Shown here: positions 18,083 through 26,665 of the stretch, in pieces
Layout: each line of letters starts with the position of its first letter
Numbering within the stretch: the first letter of the stretch is position 1
DNA from: DATMBL01 sp050735975
Lineage (GTDB): Bacteria > Desulfobacterota > Binatia > UBA9968
Reading direction: 5' to 3'
Assembly: GCA_050735975.1 (NCBI GenBank)
Contig: JBOHVS010000387.1
Span: 1 to 50,844 of the forward strand
Length of the DNA stretch: 50,844 nucleotides
Position numbers and translations under genes: made by a program
The notes under the pieces: model-generated
The model's input: the letters and a program-made list of their open reading frames with translations, nothing else
What the model was told of the DNA's origin: nothing
Databases searched by the model: none

Positions 18083-19203
18083 GATCCACCGACAAATCCG
18101 CCGATCGATACCCCGGAAATAATCGATCCGACAAAGCGTTTGACGAAATATTTGACTCCACTCATAGGCACCAGAATCACATCATCGGGCTGTACTTGGG
18201 GATCCGCGGCGCCCCCTTCCATGACCGTGTTGAGATTGACCGCAATCGTGTCGACCTTTGCCGGTCCACGCCGCCTGAAGATGCTGATCGAACTATAATC
18301 GGCCAGCTCCGGGTCTACGCCTCCGGCTGTGGCCAATGCCTGAGTGAGAGTGTATTGGCGGCCCAAAGGATAGGATCCCGGTTTGCGCACAGCGCCGTCT
18401 ACGAAAAACATTCCCGACTGCGGCACGTTGATGACGTCGCCGCCCTGCACCGGCATGTTCACTACCGCGGCACTGCTACTATCTACATTGGGGCCGGCTA
18501 CGTTTTTTATCGCGCTGTTGGCGAGAACTCTGAGATCGATCACCGCACTTTGGCGGCGCCCCTCAGCGTCTTGCCGATAGACATGAACCTGATTACCAGC
18601 TTTTTCCGTAACACCACCCGCCAATGCCAACATGTCGATGACGGATTTGGGGCCTGTAAGCTCAAAAACTCCGGGTCGTTGCACGGCGCCCATGACCGAA
18701 ACTCGCTGCCGGTATTCGGTTATCAGTACGCCCACCTGTGGATTACGAATGTACTTTGCGTAGCGCTTCCTCAATTCGCGCTCGAGATCAGCAGTTGTCA
18801 TGCCCTTTGCCGAGATCTCCCCGATCAGTGGCACCACGATGACTCCCTGCTGGCTGACGCGCAGAATGACCGTCCGGGGCGTTACCCGCGCCTCCTGTTC
18901 CGGGATGTTGTAGATCGTGACCTGAATAAGATCCTCCGGCCCGATGCGGTAATCCGCCGGAGAGCTCGTGGACTGTGAGGCAAGCAAGGACAGCGACTGA
19001 TTTATTTCATTGACCGCAGTCGATGAAGGAGAGGCAGCCTCAGAATCCTTTTGCTTGGCGATCTGCGCCGGCTGGGGCACGGTCCCACATCCAAAAGTCA
19101 AAAGCACGGCCACTATGAACGACAATCGGCCGGCCTTTTTGCAGGCCGGCAACATGGCTTTGCTTTTTAGTTGAGAAATAAACGAACTCATAGCTCCGCC
19201 CAT
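18079..19203 (-). CDS. Wza-like polysaccharide export lipoprotein
   Basis: A 374-residue outer-membrane export protein. The N-terminus has a lipoprotein signal with lipobox LLTFGC, Cys about residue 39. A Poly_export domain follows, beginning DYRIGPEDLIQVTIYN near residue 82, then two SLBB-type beta-grasp repeats, VSVMGAVQRPGVFEL near 170 and FFVDGAVRKPGSYPLG near 270. The C-terminus lacks a clear amphipathic pore helix but ends in a Gly/Val-rich stretch. It should form the channel that works with the Wzc-like protein, whose gene overlaps its stop. Start taken at 19203; an ATG twelve bases on is possible. Confidence 0.92.
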   Translation of the reverse strand: MGGAMSSFISQLKSKAMLPACKKAGRLSFIVAVLLTFGCGTVPQPAQIAKQKDSEAASPSSTAVNEINQSLSLLASQSTSSPADYRIGPEDLIQVTIYNIPEQEARVTPRTVILRVSQQGVIVVPLIGEISAKGMTTADLERELRKRYAKYIRNPQVGVLITEYRQRVSVMGAVQRPGVFELTGPKSVIDMLALAGGVTEKAGNQVHVYRQDAEGRRQSAVIDLRVLANSAIKNVAGPNVDSSSAAVVNMPVQGGDVINVPQSGMFFVDGAVRKPGSYPLGRQYTLTQALATAGGVDPELADYSSISIFRRRGPAKVDTIAVNLNTVMEGGAADPQVQPDDVILVPMSGVKYFVKRFVGSIISGVSIGGFVGGS

Positions 19204-19256
19204 CGGGCCTCTAGCCCTTCTTTTTAGAACAACAACCCAAACAGCCGGGATTGCCT

Positions 19257-19811
19257 TCAGCTAACGGCCAAAAGTAAACCCGGTCCTATGTCGGCTGGCT
19301 CGAACGCCGCCCAATCGCCCTTAATAAATTCGACACCCAGCCTCACGCTTATTTGACGACTTAAAAGTTTAAGTAGAACCTTGACGCGGCCTCTGGCGTC
19401 CGGAGGATCCTGGATAATCCCCAGCAGGCCGTTAAAAGGTCCGCCGGAAATTTCCACTTCCTGCCCGCGCTTCAACTGGGATTGGGCTTGGATGATCCCC
19501 TGAGGATTAGCTTGTTCTTTTAGAAACGTTACAACGCTCTCTTCGACCGGAATCGGCGAATCGCCGAAGCTTATGATCCGCTTAACTCCAGGGGACCACG
19601 TCACGTAATGGGCCTCAGTGGCCAGATCTATTCGAACAAAGAGGTAGCTGGGAAACAACGGTATTATTCTTTTCTTTTTTTTCGCGGGTCCGGGTAAATG
19701 CAAGCGCGGAAAGAAGCTCTCCACTCCTTTGATGCCAAGATGGAATTGAGTTAGTTCTTCCTTATGTGGCTTGCTGTAAACGACGTACCAATCTCGCTGC
19801 AAATCCTGCAC
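19257..19811 (-). CDS. NusG/RfaH-like transcription antiterminator
   Basis: About 184 residues. The N-terminal NGN domain contains RDWYVVYSKPHKEE and the later segment PLFPSYLFVRID, both typical. A C-terminal KOW domain follows with LKRGQEVEISGGPFNGLLGII. Specialised NusG paralogues such as RfaH and UpxY head polysaccharide operons and prevent early termination, and this gene is first in such an operon. I take the GTG at 19811 as start: it has GAGAGGG about seven bases upstream, while the frame's ATG at 19883 adds 24 residues that do not fit the fold. Its 53-base gap to the Wza gene suggests cotranscription. Confidence 0.88.
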   Translation of the reverse strand: MQDLQRDWYVVYSKPHKEELTQFHLGIKGVESFFPRLHLPGPAKKKKRIIPLFPSYLFVRIDLATEAHYVTWSPGVKRIISFGDSPIPVEESVVTFLKEQANPQGIIQAQSQLKRGQEVEISGGPFNGLLGIIQDPPDARGRVKVLLKLLSRQISVRLGVEFIKGDWAAFEPADIGPGLLLAVS

Positions 19812-20167
19812 GTGTTCGCCCTCTCGTTGGTTGTGGAGAGAGCAAGCGACATGCCAGCAACGAAGCCCAACGATCCATGTCATGAATAACTCATTACAAA
19901 TTGCCTCTCAGAAACTGAATGAGCGGCGCGGCAGAAAAAAATTTCAGGTAGAAATCCGCCGAAAGAGGCGCATCGCCAGCGGCTGTGGGAAACAAAATCC
20001 TGTCTTTATTGGGTAATCCGATCCTAATTGTGAATGCCGCCGATTTTGGCCGATTGGTCAAAATTGGCGCGTGCGCGGCGGCCAGCAAAAATTGTAGAAT
20101 GGGTTACCGTGACTGTAGGTTATACCGCGGATTTTTTTGGAGCCCCAAATTCAGGCTTCCGCATATT
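19812..20167. other. Leader region of the polysaccharide operon
   Basis: This gene-free stretch separates the end of the MFS gene from the antiterminator start and must hold the operon promoter if the MFS gene is not cotranscribed. Apart from the inverted repeat at 20038-20069 I see AT-rich tracts (for example 19934-19942 and 20130-20139) but no convincing promoter hexamer pair on the minus strand. Confidence 0.5.
20038..20069. promoter_or_regulatory. 14-4-14 inverted repeat, candidate operator or leader hairpin
   Basis: CGCCGATTTTGGCC (20038-20051), GATT loop, GGTCAAAATTGGCG (20056-20069). In plus-strand RNA all 14 positions pair, two of them as G-U; as DNA 12 of 14 match. No T tract follows on either side, so a simple terminator is unlikely. 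It lies about 230 bases upstream of the antiterminator start. Confidence 0.55.
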
Positions 20168-21391
20168 TCATATCTCAGGCGAATTGCAAGTTGATGATCC
20201 GTGAAAACGCTCCGGCGCGGGCAGAATGCACCAGACGAGACATCCCAGAATAGCCGAACCAATCCCCGCCACGATATAAAGGATTTCGATCCCCGCATAG
20301 TCCAACAACCACCCCGACGCGAGATTCGAAATTATCCCGGCGATGCCGACACCAACCATCGATAGAACGGCCTGAGCCGTTGAGCGCAAGTTTTCCGGCG
20401 CCACTATGTCCAAATAGAGCGGGCCGCCCATCAAAAGCCCGACGACCGTGAAACCGTGCAGCATCTGCATTATTGAAAGAATCTGAAGGTCGCTTACAAT
20501 ACCGCAGAGAATCCACCGAAGACCATTAACAAAAACGCCAATTCCGAGTAGCCCGCGAGCCCCCAGGCGCTTGAGCCCGCTGCCCGTCGCGAGGATTAGC
20601 GGAATCTCGACAACGAGCATGACGATCCACATGCTTCGGATCGTTTCAATATCACCGCCGCGCGCCCGTACGAAAATTGGAAAGAGCCACATCGGTCCAT
20701 AGGACAAAAGATACGCCCCGAAACAAAAAACCAGAAATCGGATGTATGCGTTGTTTCTCAACAGCAATTTCCATTCGCGGGGTTTCGCCCGCATAGACAC
20801 GGCGCCGCCGCGCGGTAAAAGCAGGCCGACCAGCGCCGAGACCAGAACGAGCGCGGCGGTGCAAACAAACATAATCTCCAGTCCGGGCTCCGATATTCCC
20901 GGAATTCCAGCCACCTCCCGGGCGGCCCGATAGTTGTCCAGCAGCCAAGGAAAGATGAGGATCACGATGAAATATCCTACGGTGCCCCAGACGCGGACGA
21001 AGCCAAAAGCATGGGGACCCGCGTCGCGAAGTGTGGCCAGGCTGACGGAGATGGTGATCGGTAAAACAGCCGCGCTAAAAAGCGCGACGAGGGCGGTAGC
21101 CAACAGGATAGCGGAAAAGCCGCTCGCCACAGCCAACCATAGATAGCCAAGCACAGAGCCCAAGGAGAGGAATGCCACGATGTGGCTTCTGGCTCCGGTT
21201 CGGTCCGCGACTTGTCCCCAAAAAGGCTGCGCGACGATGCCGACGAGCGGCAGAACGGACAAAACCCAGCCCACCTCACTGCCGGACAATCCGGCGTTTT
21301 CTTTGAGATAGAGACTATAATAGGGAAAGAAGATCCCTACCGAGCTCATGTAAACGAACCAAAAGAGGACTAGAGGGACTGAGCGCCACAT
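20168..21391 (-). CDS. MFS transporter (MFS_1-like / LacY-like branch)
   Basis: A 407-residue membrane protein with about twelve hydrophobic segments. The N-terminus FWFVYMSSVGIFFPYYSLYL and the loop FWGQVADRTGARSH (near residues 57-70) match the MFS_1-like family that includes 3-phenylpropionate and nucleoside permeases; the latter carries the usual G-x-x-x-D-R loop. A long central cytoplasmic loop near residues 200-215 is as expected. The substrate is unknown. It lies between the polysaccharide operon and a divergent DUF488 gene, so it may be a separate transcription unit. It is not a Wzx flippase: those belong to the MATE/MOP fold. Confidence 0.85.
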   Translation of the reverse strand: MWRSVPLVLFWFVYMSSVGIFFPYYSLYLKENAGLSGSEVGWVLSVLPLVGIVAQPFWGQVADRTGARSHIVAFLSLGSVLGYLWLAVASGFSAILLATALVALFSAAVLPITISVSLATLRDAGPHAFGFVRVWGTVGYFIVILIFPWLLDNYRAAREVAGIPGISEPGLEIMFVCTAALVLVSALVGLLLPRGGAVSMRAKPREWKLLLRNNAYIRFLVFCFGAYLLSYGPMWLFPIFVRARGGDIETIRSMWIVMLVVEIPLILATGSGLKRLGARGLLGIGVFVNGLRWILCGIVSDLQILSIMQMLHGFTVVGLLMGGPLYLDIVAPENLRSTAQAVLSMVGVGIAGIISNLASGWLLDYAGIEILYIVAGIGSAILGCLVWCILPAPERFHGSSTCNSPEI

Positions 21392-21665
21392 TGCAAAGAC
21401 ATCATTTTTCCGGGATCAGCGGGCGAACTTAAACCAGGTTGAGGTTTAAATTCACGCCGAGTCTCGAACCGCGAATTTTCAAGCTCAAGATCTTCACTTT
21501 TTTCGGGATGACGCGCCTGTCCCATTTCGACCCCTTCGACTTCGCTGCTATGTGGATGTCAAGTCACCGTAACCTCAGCCTTGATCTCAATCTGCTTCAA
21601 GGCTCTTGGAACGCTTGAAACGGCAGCGTGTCGTTGGATAATGTGTTTGATGCAAGGCGAGCGCC
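21392..21665. other. Divergent intergenic region with repeat arms
   Basis: The gap lies between the MFS gene (minus) and the DUF488 gene (plus), so it should carry both promoters; I could not pick clear hexamers. It contains arms of the AGGTTN family: AGGTTGAGGTT at 21436-21446 pairs over 11 bases with AACCTCAGCCT at 21571-21581. A CCCCTTCGACTTCGCT word lies near 21531-21546. Confidence 0.5.
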
Positions 21666-22205
21666 GTGGAATGCCAAGCCCAACAAATCATTCATACGAT
21701 CGGACACTCAACCCGGACCATCGAAACGTTCATCGACTTGTCGAAGGCTCACAACCTGCAGCGCCTCATTGATGTGCGTCGGTGGCCCTCGTCGAGGCGC
21801 TATCCTCATTTTCAAAGCGCGGCGCTATCCGCCGCGCTGGATCGCGTGCAAATCGATTACGTCTGGAGAGGCGACCTTGGCGGCTTTCGAAAACCGTCGA
21901 ACGACTCGCCGAACTCAGCCTGGAGAGTCGGCGCATTTCGGGCTTACGCCGATTTCATGCTGACGATTGAGTTCAACCGGATTATGCTTGAGATCGAAAG
22001 GCTTGCCAAAGATAAACGGAGCGTCCTCATGTGCGCCGAAGCCGTGCCGTGGCACTGCCACCGCCAGTTGCTTGCCGATGCTTTCTTGGTACGTGGATGG
22101 TCTGTGCGGCACATCCTGGACGATGGCTGTCATGAGCATAAACTACCCGATTTTGCCAGAGTCGAAGGCCAACGAATCGTTTACCCCCGCCGGGAAAGCA
22201 ACTGA
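21666..22205 (+). CDS. DUF488-family protein
   Basis: A 179-residue protein with the DUF488 features: an N-terminal TIGHSTRTIETFIDL, a middle IDVRRWPSSRRYPHF with conserved Asp-x-Arg, and the C-terminal VLMCAEAVPWHCHRQLLAD that holds the conserved Cys, Glu and Cys-His-Arg. The biochemical role of the family is not known. Start is a GTG at 21666 with AAGGCG eight bases upstream. It is a lone plus-strand gene, convergent with the acyl-CoA ligase gene and divergent from the MFS gene, with no partner that suggests a pathway. Confidence 0.85.
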   Translation: MECQAQQIIHTIGHSTRTIETFIDLSKAHNLQRLIDVRRWPSSRRYPHFQSAALSAALDRVQIDYVWRGDLGGFRKPSNDSPNSAWRVGAFRAYADFMLTIEFNRIMLEIERLAKDKRSVLMCAEAVPWHCHRQLLADAFLVRGWSVRHILDDGCHEHKLPDFARVEGQRIVYPRRESN

Positions 22206-22222
22206 CGCGATCATTTATCGCT

Positions 22223-22263
22223 CAGAGACCTCACTCTGTCTCTATCTCTATCCCTAGTCTCTG
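22223..22263. terminator. Candidate bidirectional terminator between convergent genes
   Basis: CAGAGAC (22223-22229) is a perfect inverted repeat of GTCTCTG (22257-22263), with TCTATTTTAG on the right. The loop is a pyrimidine-rich TCTCTATC tract that could also pair with the left arm. It sits in the 64-base gap between the DUF488 and ligase stops. Confidence 0.45.
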
Positions 22264-22269
22264 TCTATT

Positions 22270-23832
22270 TTAGCTACTCAGCCGGTCGAATGCGATCGAG
22301 CCCGGAGCCTTGCTCTCCTCCCGGAGAATATTCTTCTGAATCTTGGAGCTCGGCGTTTTCGGAAGCTCCTGGCAATATTCTATGTAGCGCGGGACTTTGA
22401 ATGGCGCCAGGTGCTCTTGGCAAAAGCTCCAAATCTCCTCGGGAGGCAACGCCTCCGCCGGAGACTTGAGAACGATATAAGCTTTCACCTCTTCCCCGCG
22501 GATCGGATCGGGTACGCCAACCACCGCCGCCTCGGCGATTCGAGGATGGGAATTGAGTACCCGTTCCACTTCTTCGGAAGAAATGTTTTCGTCACCCCGC
22601 CTGACCATATCCTTGACGCGATCGAGGAAAAACAAAAATCCGTCCTGATCGAGATATCCAAGATCACCGGTGTAAAGCCATCCGTCCTTAAGGGCTTTCG
22701 CCGTCGCTTCAGGATTCTTGTAGTAGCCCTTCATTACGGTCGGACTCTGTTTGACGATCTCGCCGGGCGCTCCGGGGGGAAGCGGTTTGCCCGATTCATC
22801 GACAATCCGCAGAACATGCACGTCGGGAGCCACTCGAAGCCCGCAACTCCCCAGCTTTCGCTTCCGCTTATCGAGCGGACCGATCACGCTCAGAATATCC
22901 TCGGTCAAGCTGTAGGAAGGGACCGCCGTCAGGTTAAATCTTTCCTCAAAGCCGAGATGCATCTCCGGAGCCAGAAGCGCGATCACCAGGCGCAATGGGT
23001 TATTCCTGTCATCGGGCTTCTCCGGCAAGCTGAGAAGAATCTGCGGGATTGTGCGCATGAGACTCGATGTCGTCACCCCATACTCCCGCACCTCGTCCCA
23101 AAATCGCGATGCGCTAAACCGCTCGGTTAAAACGATCGTCCCGCCCACCGAAAGAATGGCGATTGCCATGTGGCAAAGAGCATTGACGTGGAACAGCGGC
23201 AATAGGACTAAGACGCGGTCGGTGTCCGTCCAGCCGAGCGCTTTAGCTCTGGTTCGCGGCGCGAAGGCGTAAGCATACTGCGACAGCATCACTCCCTTCG
23301 GACGGTCGGTAGTCCCCGACGTGTACGTAATCGAGGCTAGGTCCTCGGCGTCTATGTCCAAATCCGACGCTTCATACGCCACGCCGGAAAGAAACTCTTC
23401 CCACGAGAGCGCTCGCGAGACGCCTTTCGCGTTCGTAGCGATCACTTGCCTGACGTCGATGAGCCTTTCTCTGATCGAATCGACCAGAGGCAAAAGATCG
23501 GCAGAGGTCAGAACAATTGAGGCCTCGGAATGGCGCAGCACATACTCAGCCTCTTCGGCGGTGTAGGCAGTATTGAGGGGAACGAAAACCGTGCCGATCT
23601 TGGCCGCCGCGAAGACCGCGAAGAGAAACTCGGGACAGTTGGGGAGAACCAGCGCGATTTTATCTCCCTTTCGTACGCCCAGCCGCACAAGACCGTTGGC
23701 AACCCGATTAACCTCTCGCGCAAACTCAGCGTAGGTCCAGCTACAATCTTTGAAGATGAGCGCCCGGCTCTGAGGATGCTGATCTACTTTCGCGCGCAAC
23801 AGCGCTGTCAGCGTTGAAGGCGGTTGATGCAT
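22270..23832 (-). CDS. Class I adenylate-forming acyl-CoA synthetase
   Basis: About 520 residues. The ATP-binding loop YTSGTTDRPKGVMLSQ (around residues 170-186) has Asp where most members have Gly. Later motifs are YSLTEDI, GYYKNPEAT, DGWLYTGDLGYLDQDGF, DRVKDMVRRGDENISSEEVE and the C-terminal Lys in LPKTPSSKIQK. It makes an acyl-CoA from a carboxylic acid, ATP and CoA. As the last gene of the pca operon it may activate an aromatic or dicarboxylic acid, but the substrate cannot be told. The ATG at 23832 has AGGAAGTG upstream and sits four bases after pcaB; the longer frame to 23976 is rejected because it runs inside pcaB. Confidence 0.88.
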   Translation of the reverse strand: MHQPPSTLTALLRAKVDQHPQSRALIFKDCSWTYAEFAREVNRVANGLVRLGVRKGDKIALVLPNCPEFLFAVFAAAKIGTVFVPLNTAYTAEEAEYVLRHSEASIVLTSADLLPLVDSIRERLIDVRQVIATNAKGVSRALSWEEFLSGVAYEASDLDIDAEDLASITYTSGTTDRPKGVMLSQYAYAFAPRTRAKALGWTDTDRVLVLLPLFHVNALCHMAIAILSVGGTIVLTERFSASRFWDEVREYGVTTSSLMRTIPQILLSLPEKPDDRNNPLRLVIALLAPEMHLGFEERFNLTAVPSYSLTEDILSVIGPLDKRKRKLGSCGLRVAPDVHVLRIVDESGKPLPPGAPGEIVKQSPTVMKGYYKNPEATAKALKDGWLYTGDLGYLDQDGFLFFLDRVKDMVRRGDENISSEEVERVLNSHPRIAEAAVVGVPDPIRGEEVKAYIVLKSPAEALPPEEIWSFCQEHLAPFKVPRYIEYCQELPKTPSSKIQKNILREESKAPGSIAFDRLSS

Positions 23833-23836
23833 GTAT

Positions 23837-25228
23837 TCACTTCCTGGCAAGGGGTTCGATGGTTGTCGCGTGTGGTTGCCATAGTTTCCTGGCGTCTTCC
23901 AGGACTCGCTGGATGATCCGCTCGCTTTCGCCCAAATAGTTTTCCGGCGCTGCGAGCGCTTGCCAATCGACAGCACCTTCCGAAACGACGCCCCCGGCGA
24001 GTCGCTTGACGACCTCGATCAGCGGCCGGCCTTCAGAAACGGCGGCCGCACAGGCTTGCCTCACCAGCTCGTCCGCCTGGGGGCGCGGCAAGTGGCCGGA
24101 AAGGGCGAAAACCGCCGCCTCGGCGAGCGCAACGTCGTTTGCGCGGTGCAGATTCTCGCGCATTTTTACTTCGTCGACTTGGAGACTTTTGGCCAGGTAA
24201 ACGGCGTGTTTGAGAGCGCCGCTCGTGAGAATCGCCATTTGGGGTAAACTGAGCCACTCGATTTGCCAGCCATGCGTCGCTCGCTCCTGTTCCTGGATCA
24301 GCGCATGATGCAGAGCGGATAAGAGCGAAGCATTCATACGCGCCGCCGCGATGATCAACTCGCTTGTAATGGGATTGCTTTTCTGCGGCATCGTGCTGCT
24401 GCCGCCTCGTCCTTCTTCAGCAGATTCCGCTAATTCGCCGACTTCGGTCTGCGCCATCAGGACGATATCTTGGGCCATTTTCCCGAGACTTCCGGTTACC
24501 AGACTGAGCCACCCGGCAAACTCCACGAAACTGTCGCGTTGCGCGTGCCACGGCATAACGGGCGCAGTCAATCCAAGCTCGCTCGCAAACCCGTGCATGA
24601 GCTCGAGCCCCCTGTCGCCGAGCGCCGCGAGGGTGCCGGCCGCGCCGCCGAACTGAACGACGAGAAGCCGGGACGAGATTTCGTTGAGTCTCTGGGAATC
24701 ACGAACGAGCGGCGCAAGCCAACTCGCTACTTTCAGCCCGAAACTCACGGGAAGCGCCTGCTGGCCATGGGTGCGCCCGGCCACGACCGTGACCTGATGT
24801 CGCTGAGCCAGCGCCGACAAATAACCCGCCAACTCCGCGAGTCGCTTCTCGAAAACTTTGATGACCGTGCGGAGCTGGAGCACGCAGGCGCTATCCATTA
24901 TATCCTGCGTTGTCGCTCCCCAGTGAAGATAAGGACCGGCCTCCGGACCAACAACCCTTCTCAATTCCTGAACGAGAGCAATAATCGGGAATCCCGAACG
25001 GGCCGTTCCTTTCGCCAGCGCCGCGATATCGATGTTCGCCGGATTTGCCGCCCCCGTGATTTGTTCGGCGGCTGCCGGGGGAATAATGTCCAGCCGGGCT
25101 TCAGCGCGAGCGAGAGCCACCTCGACTTCGACGAGCGCTCGGACGTATGCCTCGTCAGTTAACAGCGCCGAGATCTCGGGATCAGCGAAGAGCGGACCAA
25201 AAATTGTCGAATCGAGAGCTGTGGCCAC
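23837..25228 (-). CDS. pcaB: 3-carboxy-cis,cis-muconate cycloisomerase
   Basis: A 463-residue member of the fumarase/aspartase superfamily. The signature GGSSTMPQKSNP lies near residues 272-283, and HWGATTQDIMDSA and AGRTHGQQALP are the other two active-site regions. The pcaB branch is indicated by the C-terminal extension and by the operon. It converts 3-carboxymuconate from the protocatechuate dioxygenase into 4-carboxymuconolactone in the beta-ketoadipate pathway. The start is a GTG at 25228 with a weak upstream site. It sits 30 bases after pcaG. An adenylosuccinate lyase is excluded by the neighbours. Confidence 0.92.
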   Translation of the reverse strand: MATALDSTIFGPLFADPEISALLTDEAYVRALVEVEVALARAEARLDIIPPAAAEQITGAANPANIDIAALAKGTARSGFPIIALVQELRRVVGPEAGPYLHWGATTQDIMDSACVLQLRTVIKVFEKRLAELAGYLSALAQRHQVTVVAGRTHGQQALPVSFGLKVASWLAPLVRDSQRLNEISSRLLVVQFGGAAGTLAALGDRGLELMHGFASELGLTAPVMPWHAQRDSFVEFAGWLSLVTGSLGKMAQDIVLMAQTEVGELAESAEEGRGGSSTMPQKSNPITSELIIAAARMNASLLSALHHALIQEQERATHGWQIEWLSLPQMAILTSGALKHAVYLAKSLQVDEVKMRENLHRANDVALAEAAVFALSGHLPRPQADELVRQACAAAVSEGRPLIEVVKRLAGGVVSEGAVDWQALAAPENYLGESERIIQRVLEDARKLWQPHATTIEPLARK

Positions 25229-25258
25229 GGTTGCCTACTTATTATTTTCCGCACGTCG

Positions 25259-25828
25259 TCACATGTCGAAGAAAACCGTCTCATGCTTTCCCTGGAGCCG
25301 GATGTCAAACCGGTAAACGGCCTTGCCATCCATGTCTTGCCGGTTGGCGATCAGCGTCTTACGCCGATCTTTGTTCTTGATCGACGATAGAATCCGGTCG
25401 CCGTCGTTTACTCCCTCATCCGCAAAGTAAATTCTCGTATACGCATGCACCAGCATTCCCCGCGCAAAGACCGCGACGTTGATATGGGGAGCCTGCGTTG
25501 AATCGTCGCGGCAAGGCACCGGCCCCGGCTTGATCGTTTCGAATGAATAGAAGCCGGCCTTGTCCGTATCGGAGCGTCCCCAACCCTTAAAGCTGGCATC
25601 GAGCGGCTTTTCCTGCTTATCGTCCGGATGGTTGTAGCGACCGTAAGCGTTCGCCTGCCAGATTTCGACCATGGCGTCCGGCACAGATTTTTCGTCGCCA
25701 TCGAACACCCGCCCTTCAATCCGAATCCTCTCTCCCGGCGTTGAATCCAAAACGAGAGTGTTCATCGGTTCGCGCCTGAGGCCCAATGAATAAAACGGGC
25801 CGACCGTTTGCGAAGGAGTTTGCTTCAT
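25259..25828 (-). CDS. pcaG: Protocatechuate 3,4-dioxygenase, alpha subunit
   Basis: About 189 residues, beginning MKQTPSQTVGPFYSLGL, the usual start of this subunit. The intradiol core IRIEGRVFDGDEKSVPDAMVE and VEIWQANAYGRYNHPDD is present. Alpha subunits lack the iron ligands, and here the region equivalent to the beta-subunit YPWLNHP has changed to GPVPCRDDSTQAPH, as expected. It assembles with PcaH to cleave protocatechuate between its two hydroxyls. The ATG at 25828 overlaps the pcaH stop by one base (TGATG), so translation is coupled. The frame extends upstream inside pcaH; I reject that. Confidence 0.93.
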   Translation of the reverse strand: MKQTPSQTVGPFYSLGLRREPMNTLVLDSTPGERIRIEGRVFDGDEKSVPDAMVEIWQANAYGRYNHPDDKQEKPLDASFKGWGRSDTDKAGFYSFETIKPGPVPCRDDSTQAPHINVAVFARGMLVHAYTRIYFADEGVNDGDRILSSIKNKDRRKTLIANRQDMDGKAVYRFDIRLQGKHETVFFDM

Positions 25829-26541
25829 CACCCGTTCTCTGCAAAAGGAGTCTGCAGCCGTCCCCGTAGAACAATGTCGAAGCGGTACCCCAGCGCCCAC
25901 TCGGATTCCGTGACGTCGTGCGCATAGGAGGCAATCAGCCGCTCCCGGCCGGTTTTCGTGGGAACCGAGTTCAGGATCGGGTCGAGGGGTATCAACGGGT
26001 CGGCGGGAAAAAAGAATTGCGTCACCAATCGCGTCACGAAGCTCGGCCCGAACAATGAGAGATGAATATGCGCCGGACGCCACGCGTTGGGATGATTGAG
26101 CCACGGATAGGCTCCCGGCTTGATCGTGAGGAAGCGATATTCGCCTTTCTCATTGGTCATGCAGCGGCCCGCCCCGATGAAATTTGGGTCTAGCGGGGCA
26201 TTGTGTTGGTCCGCTTCGTGCTGGTAGCGGCCGGCGGAATTGGCCTGCCAAATTTCGATCAGTGTATTCGGTACGGGCCGTTCATCTTCGTCCAAAACCC
26301 GCCCGACCACAATCAACCGTTCCCCCATCGCCTCCCCTCCGGTCCCGGCATTGCGCGTGAGATCACTGTCTCCCGCCTGCACTGCTTCGTGGCCGAAGAT
26401 CGGCCCGGTGATTTCGGACAGAGTTTGCTTCATCGGCACAAGCCGCTTCAACGGCGCGCGCTTGATAGAAGACGCATAGCCTTCATACCGATAAGGCGGA
26501 TGGGACTTCCAATCGCGCGGCTTATACGGTGTCATCTTCAT
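25828..26541 (-). CDS. pcaH: Protocatechuate 3,4-dioxygenase, beta subunit
   Basis: A 237-residue catalytic subunit. The four Fe(III) ligands are visible as Tyr106 (AGRYQHE), Tyr145 (AYPWLNHP), His158 and His160 (RPAHIHLSLFG). Their spacing of 39, 13 and 2 residues equals that of the characterised enzyme. It makes 3-carboxy-cis,cis-muconate from protocatechuate and oxygen. An AAGAGGAAA ribosome site precedes the ATG. The 124-base gap to pcaC contains a TCCTGAACGAAGTGAAGGATCT word (26616-26637, given here in pieces: TCCTGAACGAA then GTGAAGGATCT) that resembles a dispersed palindromic element. Confidence 0.95.
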   Translation of the reverse strand: MKMTPYKPRDWKSHPPYRYEGYASSIKRAPLKRLVPMKQTLSEITGPIFGHEAVQAGDSDLTRNAGTGGEAMGERLIVVGRVLDEDERPVPNTLIEIWQANSAGRYQHEADQHNAPLDPNFIGAGRCMTNEKGEYRFLTIKPGAYPWLNHPNAWRPAHIHLSLFGPSFVTRLVTQFFFPADPLIPLDPILNSVPTKTGRERLIASYAHDVTESEWALGYRFDIVLRGRLQTPFAENG

Positions 26542-26665
26542 GACGATTTCCTCTTGTTAGTGAATCATTCTGAAGCCTATCACCTAACCGCCACCGGGAG
26601 GAAGATTCTTCTGTGTCCTGAACGAAGTGAAGGATCTCTTGCCCGAATGACCCGCCGACTCATTC

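Noticed and set aside
20168..21391. MFS gene as the missing polysaccharide flippase
   Set aside because: Its loop motifs are those of MFS proteins, not of the MOP/MATE fold of Wzx.
22230..22266. TCTCTATC tract as a simple microsatellite with biological role
   Set aside because: It is short and irregular; its likely relevance is only as part of a terminator-like hairpin.
23833..23976. N-terminal extension of the acyl-CoA ligase
   Set aside because: It runs inside pcaB, and the family N-terminus and ribosome site fit 23832.
25829..26104. N-terminal extension of pcaG
   Set aside because: It lies inside pcaH; the known alpha-subunit start motif begins at 25828.
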